From the NCBI RefSeq assembly GCF_017355855.1, contig NZ_JAFEWD010000001.1, forward strand, positions 620,001 through 684,000: a stretch of 64,000 bases of DNA, written 5' to 3'. Position 1 is the stretch's first letter; each line of letters opens with the position of its first letter. Positions 51,981-60,222 of the stretch are shown here, piece by piece. Both the position numbers and the translations under genes were made by a program. The notes beneath the pieces were generated by a model. That model was not told where the DNA came from. It saw nothing but the letters and a program-made list of their open reading frames with translations, and did not search any database. The stretch comes from Pedobacter sp. SYSU D00535. GTDB taxonomy: Bacteria; Bacteroidota; Bacteroidia; Sphingobacteriales; Sphingobacteriaceae.

Positions 51981-53609
51981 TTAAGGCTTTACCATATTCA
52001 TCGGAACCACACTATTCAGGTACTCCTCGATATTGGTATAACCGTCGTTATTTCTGTCTTTGCTTGCGTCAGCAGCGTTTTTGGGATTTAAGCCATTTTT
52101 TGTTTCCCAGCTGTCAGGCATACCGTCATTATCTGAATCTTTGTAAGGCGTTCCCTTGTATTCTGGATACCCTCCTACCTGATCCGGATGTGTAATAATT
52201 CCCAGCTTATATGAATCTTCCGGCAAACGGCGTTTGATAAATTCTTTACCAATTCCAGTTGGCCCTCCTTCTTTATAGAAGATTTTCCCGGTCTTCACCT
52301 GTTCTACCACCCTTGCGTCCACAGCATCTCTTTTAGGAAGCGTTGCTCCTACGTTAGCCAAAACATACTCGTAAGCTTGTTGAGCCGGAACAATTTTCAC
52401 CGGAGCCATGGGGAATGGTTTATCAGAGCGGATACTGTCAGTATAGCGACCTGCGTCAGGCATGTCCCCTATCTGAATCCCGCCATCCCAGTTATTTTTT
52501 GTTACTTTTTCGTTTCCTTCAACGATATTCCCATTGGCATATACTCTACCGTAAAGCGTTTTCTTGTCGGCTGAACGACCTGCCTCCGGCTTTAGAATCC
52601 GATGCCCGATAGGCTTGTCTTTCGGAGTTATTGGCCCTGGTTTGTAGTAATTATTGATGAAGTTGAATAAAGAGCGGTCATCACCACCGTCGGCACTGCG
52701 ATTCCACCAATTGAAGATAACATTATTAGCGAATCCGAAATCGCCAAACATCCCGATAGATGGGTTGCGGCTGATATTACTTGCCCAAAGGTTACGCATG
52801 AAGGTGCTGTTCAGACCTCCGATTGTACTTCCAAAGGAGTGATTATAGGTATCCAGACATTCCGAAAATATAGAATTCTGAATGGTAACATTTACTGTAG
52901 GAAGTTTTTCCTGCTTTGATCCTCCTCGATCGTAAACGTGGCGGTACATGGACATATTCTCGTCCAGTCCCCAGCTTGCTGAAACGTGGTCGATAATGAT
53001 ATTTCCAACACCGTTCCCTCCCAGAGCATCATCGCGGCGGGTTACTTCTGTACCTCCGCGACGGAATCGCATAAAGCGGATCACTACATCGTGTGTATCA
53101 ATCCACAACGACTCCCCAGCTACACATACACCATCACCAGGAGCGGTTTGACCAGCTATGGTAATATAAGGTGCACGAACAATGATCGGGCTCTTCAGAT
53201 TAATAATACCCGCTACATTAAAGACTACGATCCGGGCACCACCCTGTTCACAAGCTTCCCGTAAAGTTCCGGGACCGCTATCTGCTAGGCTTGTAACGAC
53301 ATACACTTTTCCACCACGTCCCCCGAATGAATAAGCACCTCCCCCTTCAGCACCTGGAAAGGCCGGTATTTTGGCCTGTGGCAGATCAGAAGGTTTTGCA
53401 GCCCATGGAATGTAGGGCTTGCCGTTCTTACTATCTTTCTCGACTATAGGCAAGGCTTTCGCCCAAGCCGCTTCCGATCTCTTCTTTTCTTCGTTCAATT
53501 TCTCATCCGCTGCAGCCTGAACTGCGGGTGGAATTGTCGGGTATTGCGCAAGCGCCGTTGCCGAGCTAATTAATGTAGCTATAAGAACCGAGCCCAAGTA
53601 TTTCTTCAT
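51981..53609 (-). CDS. secreted pectate lyase, PL1-type, with C-terminal calcium-binding tail
   Basis: A 542-residue lyase that cleaves polygalacturonate by beta-elimination. After the signal peptide (ending SATALAQ) and an 80-residue extension comes the beta-helix core: FPGAEGGGAYSFGGRGG, ADSGPGTLREACEQGGAR, ITIAGQTAPGDG and DHVSASWGLDENMSMY, with a calcium-site Asp set and the RFMRFRRGG arginine region. The C-terminal tail has a thrombospondin-type-3/dockerin-like segment (DSDNDGMPDSWETKNGLNP, then DRNNDGYTNIEEYLN). A paralogue lies 272 bp upstream, and each gene has its own terminator. Whether the tail anchors the enzyme or binds a partner is unknown. Confidence 0.88.
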   Translation of the reverse strand: MKKYLGSVLIATLISSATALAQYPTIPPAVQAAADEKLNEEKKRSEAAWAKALPIVEKDSKNGKPYIPWAAKPSDLPQAKIPAFPGAEGGGAYSFGGRGGKVYVVTSLADSGPGTLREACEQGGARIVVFNVAGIINLKSPIIVRAPYITIAGQTAPGDGVCVAGESLWIDTHDVVIRFMRFRRGGTEVTRRDDALGGNGVGNIIIDHVSASWGLDENMSMYRHVYDRGGSKQEKLPTVNVTIQNSIFSECLDTYNHSFGSTIGGLNSTFMRNLWASNISRNPSIGMFGDFGFANNVIFNWWNRSADGGDDRSLFNFINNYYKPGPITPKDKPIGHRILKPEAGRSADKKTLYGRVYANGNIVEGNEKVTKNNWDGGIQIGDMPDAGRYTDSIRSDKPFPMAPVKIVPAQQAYEYVLANVGATLPKRDAVDARVVEQVKTGKIFYKEGGPTGIGKEFIKRRLPEDSYKLGIITHPDQVGGYPEYKGTPYKDSDNDGMPDSWETKNGLNPKNAADASKDRNNDGYTNIEEYLNSVVPMNMVKP

Positions 53610-53693
53610 CCTGATAAACTAAGTGGTGTTATTTATTCCTTTGATATGATCTCCGGGAATTGGTTTATTACCTTGGTTAAAAGTATTATAACT

Positions 53694-53701
53694 CAAAGAT
53701 A
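53694..53701 (-). promoter_or_regulatory. possible -7 promoter element (TATCTTTG) of PL1 (51981)
   Basis: On the minus strand TATCTTTG fits TAnnTTTG, 85 bp upstream of the ATG at 53609. No -33 TTG is seen at standard spacing. Confidence 0.4.
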
Positions 53702-53826
53702 TTAAGGCACTAAGCTTATTTTATGTAGGATTTTTACATGCTTTTATACCATATTACCCTCAGCAGTAAGTATTATGTTACAAAATTGCTTCTCACCGGC
53801 GCCGCGATTCTCCCCGGCGTAATAAC

Positions 53827-53855
53827 AAAAAAGGGATTGCAGCAACTGCAACCCC
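53827..53855 (-). terminator. intrinsic terminator after PL1 (53882)
   Basis: TTGCAG / CTGCAA plus three G-C pairs form a stem with one bulge and a 3-nt loop. On the minus strand it is followed by TTTTTTG. Confidence 0.8.
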
Positions 53856-53881
53856 TCGGTATTCATAGGTAGCTAGTATTA

Positions 53882-55540
53882 TTAGTTCGGTTTTACGATA
53901 TTCACTGGCACTACACTGTTCAGGTAGTCTTCAATGTTGGTATAACCATCGTTATTTTTATCCTTGCTGGCGTCGGATGCATCTTTAGGATTTAAGCCGT
54001 TCTTAGTTTCCCAATCATCCGGCATCCCATCGTTATCAGAATCTTTGTAAGGTTTTCCTTTGTATTCAGGATAACCACCTACCTGACTGATGTCGGTGAT
54101 GATACCGTTTTTGTAGGAGTCGATTGGCAATCGTCTGTGTTTGAATTGTGTTTCAGGTAGCTTTACATTCTTTAATGGGTTCACTTTACCTGTTCTTACC
54201 ATTTCAATTACACGGGTATCCACCGGATCTCTTTTTGGCAACGTAGCTCCGGTGTTAGCCAACACATACTCGTAAGCTTGTTGTGCCGGAAGAACCGAAA
54301 TCTTAGCCATCGGGAACGGTTTATCAACTTTCATTTTTGCAAAATAGCTCTTCGCTTCTGCTAAAGTCATTAGCTCACCATTTTTGCCTTCCATCTGTAC
54401 ACCGCCATTCCAGTTGTCGCTGGTAACCGCTTGATTGCCTTCTACAATGTTTCCGCTAACAAAAGCACGTCCAAAAGTAACATAAGGCAACTTGCTTCTG
54501 CCTGATTCTGGTTTCAGCAAACGATAGCTGATGGGCTCAGAAAGCGGTGTAAGTGGTCCTGGTTTAAAGTAGTTGTTGAAGACGTTATAGTTTGACCGGT
54601 AGTCGCCACCATCCACAGAACGGTGCACCCAGTTAAATACGACGTTATTTGCAAAGTTGAACACATCGGCCCAACCAATTGAAGGGTTACGGGCAGCGTT
54701 ATTCGCCCACAGGTTACGCATGTAAGTTGCATTCTCACCACCGATAGTACTTCCAAAGGCGTGGTTCCAGGTATCCAAAGCTTCCGAGAAGATGGAATTC
54801 TGGATGGTAATGTTTACCGTACCCAATTTAGCTTCTTTGGTACCTGTACTGTCGTTGTACATGTGACGATACATGGACATATTCTCGTCCAGTCCCCAAC
54901 TAGCAGAAACGTGATCGATCATGATGTTTCCGATCGGGTTACCACCGATGGCGTCATCTCTCCGGCCCACGTTAGTTTCCCCTCTTCTGAAACGCATAAA
55001 GCGAATGACCACGTCGTGAGTATTGATCCACACTGATTCTCCGGCTACGCAAACGCCATCGCCAGGAGCAGTTTGTCCGGCAATCGTAATGTAAGGAGCA
55101 CGTATAATCAACGGGCTTTTCAGACGGATAATACCTGCAACGTTAAACACAACGGTACGGGCTCCACCCTGCTCACAGGCTTCGCGTAAAGTACCCGGGC
55201 CGCTATCAGCAAGACTTGTTACTACATATACTTTACCACCACGACCACCGAATGAATAGGCACCACCACCTTCAGCACCCGGAAATGCAGGAATTGCAGC
55301 CTGAGGAAGATCAATTGGTCTTGAAGCCCATGGTATGTAAGGCTTTCCCTGCAGCGCTTCTTTTTCGATAATAGGAAGTGCTTTTTGCCACGCAATCTCT
55401 GACTGACGTTGAGCTTCGGCCATCATCGCGGCAGAGGCTCTCCCAACTTCTTCTGGTACGCTTGGGTATTGCGCATAGGAGGATTCAGCTACACTGCAAA
55501 CCGCCGCAGTTAGTACTAATCCTTTGAAAAACTTGTTCAT
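53882..55540 (-). CDS. secreted pectate lyase, PL1-type, second paralogue
   Basis: A 552-residue paralogue of the PL1 enzyme at 51981. The two share domain order, the core motifs (FPGAEGGGAYSFGGRGG, TLREACEQGGAR, SASWGLDENMSMY) and the C-terminal calcium-type tail (DSDNDGMPDDWETKNG; DKNNDGYTNIEDYLN). Differences cluster in loops near the substrate cleft, for example VTKNNWDGGIQIG in one and VTSDNWNGGVQME in the other, and in the insertion LMTLAEAKSYFAKMKVDK, suggesting different substrate or product preference. It has a signal peptide (LTAAVCSVAESSYAQ). It follows the double DUF3826 gene by 44 bp and is probably cotranscribed with it. Confidence 0.88.
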   Translation of the reverse strand: MNKFFKGLVLTAAVCSVAESSYAQYPSVPEEVGRASAAMMAEAQRQSEIAWQKALPIIEKEALQGKPYIPWASRPIDLPQAAIPAFPGAEGGGAYSFGGRGGKVYVVTSLADSGPGTLREACEQGGARTVVFNVAGIIRLKSPLIIRAPYITIAGQTAPGDGVCVAGESVWINTHDVVIRFMRFRRGETNVGRRDDAIGGNPIGNIMIDHVSASWGLDENMSMYRHMYNDSTGTKEAKLGTVNITIQNSIFSEALDTWNHAFGSTIGGENATYMRNLWANNAARNPSIGWADVFNFANNVVFNWVHRSVDGGDYRSNYNVFNNYFKPGPLTPLSEPISYRLLKPESGRSKLPYVTFGRAFVSGNIVEGNQAVTSDNWNGGVQMEGKNGELMTLAEAKSYFAKMKVDKPFPMAKISVLPAQQAYEYVLANTGATLPKRDPVDTRVIEMVRTGKVNPLKNVKLPETQFKHRRLPIDSYKNGIITDISQVGGYPEYKGKPYKDSDNDGMPDDWETKNGLNPKDASDASKDKNNDGYTNIEDYLNSVVPVNIVKPN

Positions 55541-55584
55541 TTTAATTTCGATTATAATTTATATAAGTTGTGGTTTCTAATGTA

Positions 55585-56772
55585 TTATTTGCCCTGCTCT
55601 TTAGCCAACTTCATTTTCGCTTCCAGATCTTCAGTGGCTTTTCGAAGGTTATATCCCTGCTTGGATAAATAGTTATTTGTACGCCCCCGGTACTTAATGA
55701 ACCACTTGTGTTGTTCTTTTTCGCTTAACACATTCATCGCGTTGTCCCGAGCTTCTAACAAATAATCCCTTACCTGCTTCTTCTGCGGTTCGGTTAAATC
55801 AGGAAGCAGTGCAAGGAAGTTGTCATACTCCTTTTTTAACCCGAACCCTGTCATATAGTCCTTAATGTACTCAACCTGCTCTGGCTTTACACGCCCGTTG
55901 AGGTCAGCCACGAAACGATCGCGTTGCTGATCTAGTGCAATCTTGTACTCGCCCCAAATGGCGCTTTGACGATTTTTGCCGACTATTGAAGTATCTTTAA
56001 CGGCAGCCATAGCGGCGTCTCTTGCTTTGCTAGTCTCCTCAATTTTTTGATACTGGTAAACAATAAGGTTACGGATAATCTCGCGGTCCAAAGGCTTCAT
56101 GCCTGCAAACATCTGCGACTTGATTATTTCAGCTGCTTTAATATTACCGAGAGCTTTAGATGTCGTGTCGCGTCGTGCAGCCCAATCACTACTCTCCTTC
56201 TTCATATCGTAACCAAGACTAGCAAGGTAGTTGGTGATTTTTCCTTTGTACTTGCCAAACCACGCATGTTTGTCTTTAGATGATCCTTCATCCATCGCAA
56301 ACTCCCGAGCCTCGATAAGGTAAGCCAGAATTTTGTCCTTCTGTTCTCTAGTAAGATATGGAATTTGAAGTAAATAATTCTGGTAAGTAAGCGGTACCAC
56401 ATTATAAGTCATCCCGTTTTTTACGCGGTCAACATCTGCCGGCGAAAGATTCTTCGATAAGGCGGCAATATATTTAGCATGCAGACCCTTTACTTCTACG
56501 TCAATCTTTCTCTTAATTGCGCCTCGAGCAGCGGTGTCGCTACCGGCGGTTTTAAGTTGCTCATCGCGTTTGCTGTGAAGTTTATTTAAGCTCTCATACT
56601 GATCAGCAATCAGGTCCCGAACTTTCGCAATGTCCTTCTTCCGGCTGATCTCCAGTGTACTAACGATCTTATCTGCACGTTCTTCCGCAACCTTTCGGTA
56701 AGAAGACTGACCAAAGGCAAAAATCCATGGCTGCAGGAATAAAATGAGGAGTAACTTATTGGCGTGTTTCAT
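55585..56772 (-). CDS. DUF3826 domain-containing secreted protein with two tandem modules
   Basis: A 395-residue protein with a signal peptide (LLILFLQPWIFAFGQ) and two copies of the DUF3826 unit. Module 1 (~20-205) ends with HAWFGKYKGKITNYLASLGY; module 2 (~215-390) ends with HKWFIKYRGRTNNYLSKQGY. Both are predominantly helical and contain LTREQKDKILAYL- or LTEPQKKQVRDYL-type segments. Single-module relatives lie at 36456-37175 and across the window end at 63726. The function is unknown. It starts a transcription unit upstream of the PL1 gene. Confidence 0.85.
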   Translation of the reverse strand: MKHANKLLLILFLQPWIFAFGQSSYRKVAEERADKIVSTLEISRKKDIAKVRDLIADQYESLNKLHSKRDEQLKTAGSDTAARGAIKRKIDVEVKGLHAKYIAALSKNLSPADVDRVKNGMTYNVVPLTYQNYLLQIPYLTREQKDKILAYLIEAREFAMDEGSSKDKHAWFGKYKGKITNYLASLGYDMKKESSDWAARRDTTSKALGNIKAAEIIKSQMFAGMKPLDREIIRNLIVYQYQKIEETSKARDAAMAAVKDTSIVGKNRQSAIWGEYKIALDQQRDRFVADLNGRVKPEQVEYIKDYMTGFGLKKEYDNFLALLPDLTEPQKKQVRDYLLEARDNAMNVLSEKEQHKWFIKYRGRTNNYLSKQGYNLRKATEDLEAKMKLAKEQGK

Positions 56773-56997
56773 GCTAGTGGTTAGTGTCTGTTAACGAATA
56801 ATCATGAAGGACAACTTTCAGATATTCATAGTTGGCTGTTTGATAAGAAAGTATACTTAATTCCAAATATCGGCCGAGAACAATTGAAATTATTGTATAA
56901 TTTTCTCCAGATGGCATAGGATATTAGCATCAAATGTCACGAGACTGATACAGAGAACTAGATTACTATGATTGAAAGTAGATATAGACTGTCACAT

Positions 56998-57022
56998 AAA
57001 AAAGGCCCGACATAGTCGGGCC
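56998..57022 (-). terminator. intrinsic terminator after the susC-susD-lipoprotein unit
   Basis: GGCCCGAC / GTCGGGCC with an ATA loop; on the minus strand it is followed by TTTTTTA. Confidence 0.88.
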
Positions 57023-57049
57023 CGAATTTATATTAAACAGCTTATAGTA

Positions 57050-58291
57050 TTAGTTTTGAATTTTAACATGGATTGCAACATACGGCTTCTTGTCAAAATC
57101 CGTCGCTAGTCCGGTTACTAAGAACGCTCCAAACTTACCTTCGGGTGTCTTGAAGTACACGACGTTACCAGGCGCTAATCCAGCCTGCCAAGTTGTAAAA
57201 TTAGTGGAAGTAACGTTTAGCGTTCTGGCCTGTGCCTGAGCCGCAATCACACTTGACGATACCAGCGTATAAAGAAAAGTATTGGTTGCGTTCGTAACTG
57301 GCGTGCTAAATACGGTGGCACGCTTTGTCCATGCGCTGATGTCATAAGTAGGAAAAGGATTAGGATTAGCCGTTGTAGAATAATAGTTATATATATATCT
57401 CCCAACTTGATTCGGCCTCAGATCAGGAGTTCTCCAGATCCCGAAATCTATATCAGCAGAATTCGCCTGTCCATCTGTATAGCTAAAAGCCGTACCTTTA
57501 GTAATAGAAAAAAACGATGGATTAACCTTGGTAGCAGTATCAGGAACATAAATTCTCCTGTTCGAAAGCATTTTAAAGCTTGGATTTACTTCGATAGTTA
57601 CGTTTTTGTATCCATCTCCAATATATACACTCTTCGAGTTTAGAGCATAGATCCGATAGGTACTTTTACCGTCCCTTTCCATTTTTAATTTAATCGTCCT
57701 GGAAAAGCTTCTTCGTTCTGATTCACTCGGAACTATAGGCGTAGTACGTTCAGGACTACTGCTACTAGACCCTGCAACTTTCTCCACAACAACCCCATAA
57801 ATATCTTCATCGTTGGAAGTGATTGTGTAATCCAAATATACCACCTCGCCATCATTTACGTTGATGTAGTCTGATACCAGTTTTGGATTAACCACAGGGT
57901 TACCATGATAAACGACCGTTGAACCCGCAATCCTGGCTCCCGCAGCATTAGTAGCCCACACTTCAAAAGTGGTCTGCGGGGTACTCTTCTTCATCTTAAA
58001 AACACCCGCGTACTTGTTTCTTTCGGATGCAAGTGTAGGTATGGTAAGGAGGGGTGTAGTACTACCTGTTTCGGATATATTTATGTTAATCATCTGATTC
58101 AGTGTAGGATTACTTGTCGGGGTACTGATTTCAAAATCAATCAATACTTCATCACTATTTAACTCTGAGCTGTAAACCACATCAACATCTTCAAACATAT
58201 TAAAGATATTTTCCGTGTCTTTCTTGCAGGAGTACATTGTCAGGACACCTAAAAGAAGTAGACTCAACAATCTAATATTTTTATTTTTCAT
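57050..58291 (-). CDS. PUL surface lipoprotein, likely glycan-binding (SusE/F-like position)
   Basis: A 413-residue lipoprotein (LLSLLLLGVLTMYSC, C22) with beta-sandwich-like sequence. Visible blocks are an N-terminal region of alternating strands (~35-160), a mid-region containing GSSSSSPERTT, and a C-terminal domain (~250-413, WTKRATVFSTPVTN, GNVVYFKTPEGKFGAFLVTG). It follows SusD directly (37 bp), the position where surface glycan-binding proteins usually lie. The exact DUF family (DUF4466/5017-type) is not certain. It probably captures pectic oligosaccharides at the cell surface together with SusD. Confidence 0.72.
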   Translation of the reverse strand: MKNKNIRLLSLLLLGVLTMYSCKKDTENIFNMFEDVDVVYSSELNSDEVLIDFEISTPTSNPTLNQMININISETGSTTPLLTIPTLASERNKYAGVFKMKKSTPQTTFEVWATNAAGARIAGSTVVYHGNPVVNPKLVSDYINVNDGEVVYLDYTITSNDEDIYGVVVEKVAGSSSSSPERTTPIVPSESERRSFSRTIKLKMERDGKSTYRIYALNSKSVYIGDGYKNVTIEVNPSFKMLSNRRIYVPDTATKVNPSFFSITKGTAFSYTDGQANSADIDFGIWRTPDLRPNQVGRYIYNYYSTTANPNPFPTYDISAWTKRATVFSTPVTNATNTFLYTLVSSSVIAAQAQARTLNVTSTNFTTWQAGLAPGNVVYFKTPEGKFGAFLVTGLATDFDKKPYVAIHVKIQN

Positions 58292-58328
58292 GTCTATATT
58301 TTAAAACACTTCTAAGATGACTACTTAC

Positions 58329-60212
58329 TTAATCGGCTAATGGATCAAACGTTCCGCCCGCCCAGCCTATCGTAGGCTGAATATCAATTCCAGAGTTGAC
58401 AAAATCGTTATGGAATGTATAGAAGTAATGAAATTCAGGAACGCTATATGGCAAATAGTTTCCAGGACTTACTGTTCTAGTTTGAAAATATTTTGTGTAA
58501 GTGGCCTTGTCTTCAATATTTAACTTATCTCTGAACATTACGCCGTTAGCATCTACAGCTTCCAGAACACCCTTATCTCTCGGGTTATTCCCGGAAGGAG
58601 GGTTAACTAGCAGTACCTCAATAGTCTCCATAAGTCCTGTAAGCAAGTGCATTCTGCGGGTTCTTCGTAAGTCAGAATTACGCTTGTTTTCGAACGCAAA
58701 CTCGATCATACGTTCATTCAAAATTAGTTCACGCATTTGATCTTTTGAAGATATGGCTCCCAAACCATAATCGTTTCCACTAGCACCCTCTTCAATTTTA
58801 GCCCTTTTTCTGATCTCTCTGACCATGTTCTTAGCGGTAGCAAGGTCGCCGGTTTCATTAGCACATTCAGCATAGTTCAGCATCACTTCTGCTAACCGTA
58901 ACTCGATCCAGTCCATACCATTTCCGCCTAAATTGTTTTGATATCTAACACTTGTCGGTGGGGTAATCGAAGTAAATCTTTTATTATAGACCCCTCTCAA
59001 GTTAGATTCATTAATAGCACCGGTGTAGTTCCACTGTCTTCTATTCAAATTTCCGTCTAATGGCCAGACACTTCCATTATAGGCCATAGTTGCCTGAAAT
59101 CTTGGATCACGATTCTGCCAGAACATGACCTCGTCGTAAGCATAGGCTCCAGATCCTCTAGGATTACCATCCTTCATGGGATATGCATCCAATAACCTTT
59201 TACTTGCTTGGAAGCCTTGATGTGCGCCGCCCTGAGCACTTGCTGGTCTGGCCCGGTATTCTCCATCATGTCCTCTTCGCTCTATCGTAGAGGAATAACT
59301 TCTTACTAAAATTGCTTCAGTATTCGCCGAGCCTTCTAGTCTGAATATATCTGCATAATTAGGGACTAGCCTCTTACCACTATTATATGCTAGCTCGTAG
59401 GCGGCTTTATTAGCATCCAACGCTGTAACCCACCGGTCTTGTTCATTGTTTGGGTTAAACTGAGGGCTTGCCCAATACATCAGAACCTTCGCTTTTAAAC
59501 AGGTTGCAATTAACTTGTCTATTTTCCCTCTGCCGTTCGCATCTTGCCATACAATTCCTTCCAAATACTCTATTGATTTGTCAAGATCTGACAAAACAAC
59601 ATCAAATATTTGTCTTGCACTAGCTCTTCCTCTAACAGTTATATTATTGGGGTCAATTGGCTCTAAGGTCAAAGGAACTCCACCGTACACTTTAGCTAAT
59701 TCAAAATAAGTCAAGGCCCTCAAGAAATGATATTGGCCCAGAAATTCCTTTTTCTTAGCATCAGACATCTTTCCTTCAGGGATAAATTTTATTGCTGCAT
59801 TACATTTTGCAATATCGAAGTATTTGTTCCCGCCCGAAGCGTGATTGTAGGTATTACCCGCAAACCGGACATCGTGATTACCCAATGAACCTTGAAGTCC
59901 CAATGCCGCTCTCGCGTACTGGTCTCCTGCGGGAAACATGTTTTCGTCACTAGCCAGGTGTATCCCATACCTGCCTGACATGGTAGAACTGACATTATCC
60001 TGATAGATAAACTGGGGAATAACGTTATCATACACCCTGTTCAAATGTAATTGTGTAGATCCTTCAGCATCAAACAATGCAGCAGCATCTATTCCCCCTC
60101 TATCAGGGAGTTCAAAAAAATCATCCTCATTTACCTTACAAGCAGAAACACTGGAAGCAATTGCAATAACCAGAACTGCCTTTCTTACTATATTAGTTGC
60201 GTAGATTTTCAT
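58329..60212 (-). CDS. susD: SusD/RagB-family nutrient-uptake outer-membrane lipoprotein
   Basis: A 627-residue lipoprotein (VLVIAIASSVSAC lipobox) with the alpha-helical TPR-like SusD fold. Segments include FLGQYHFLRALTYFELAKVYGGVPL (the usual FLRA-xxYF-L-YGGVPL motif), IDKLIATCLKAKVLMYWAS, a long lid loop near AHQGFQASKRLLDAYPMKDG, and DWIELRLAEVMLNYAECANE. It caps SusC and binds the glycan. The ATG at 60212 is used; an in-frame TTG lies 6 bp upstream. It lies 10 bp after susC. Substrate specificity cannot be told, but the PUL context points to pectin. Confidence 0.93.
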   Translation of the reverse strand: MKIYATNIVRKAVLVIAIASSVSACKVNEDDFFELPDRGGIDAAALFDAEGSTQLHLNRVYDNVIPQFIYQDNVSSTMSGRYGIHLASDENMFPAGDQYARAALGLQGSLGNHDVRFAGNTYNHASGGNKYFDIAKCNAAIKFIPEGKMSDAKKKEFLGQYHFLRALTYFELAKVYGGVPLTLEPIDPNNITVRGRASARQIFDVVLSDLDKSIEYLEGIVWQDANGRGKIDKLIATCLKAKVLMYWASPQFNPNNEQDRWVTALDANKAAYELAYNSGKRLVPNYADIFRLEGSANTEAILVRSYSSTIERRGHDGEYRARPASAQGGAHQGFQASKRLLDAYPMKDGNPRGSGAYAYDEVMFWQNRDPRFQATMAYNGSVWPLDGNLNRRQWNYTGAINESNLRGVYNKRFTSITPPTSVRYQNNLGGNGMDWIELRLAEVMLNYAECANETGDLATAKNMVREIRKRAKIEEGASGNDYGLGAISSKDQMRELILNERMIEFAFENKRNSDLRRTRRMHLLTGLMETIEVLLVNPPSGNNPRDKGVLEAVDANGVMFRDKLNIEDKATYTKYFQTRTVSPGNYLPYSVPEFHYFYTFHNDFVNSGIDIQPTIGWAGGTFDPLAD

Positions 60213-60222
60213 ATCCAAAATT

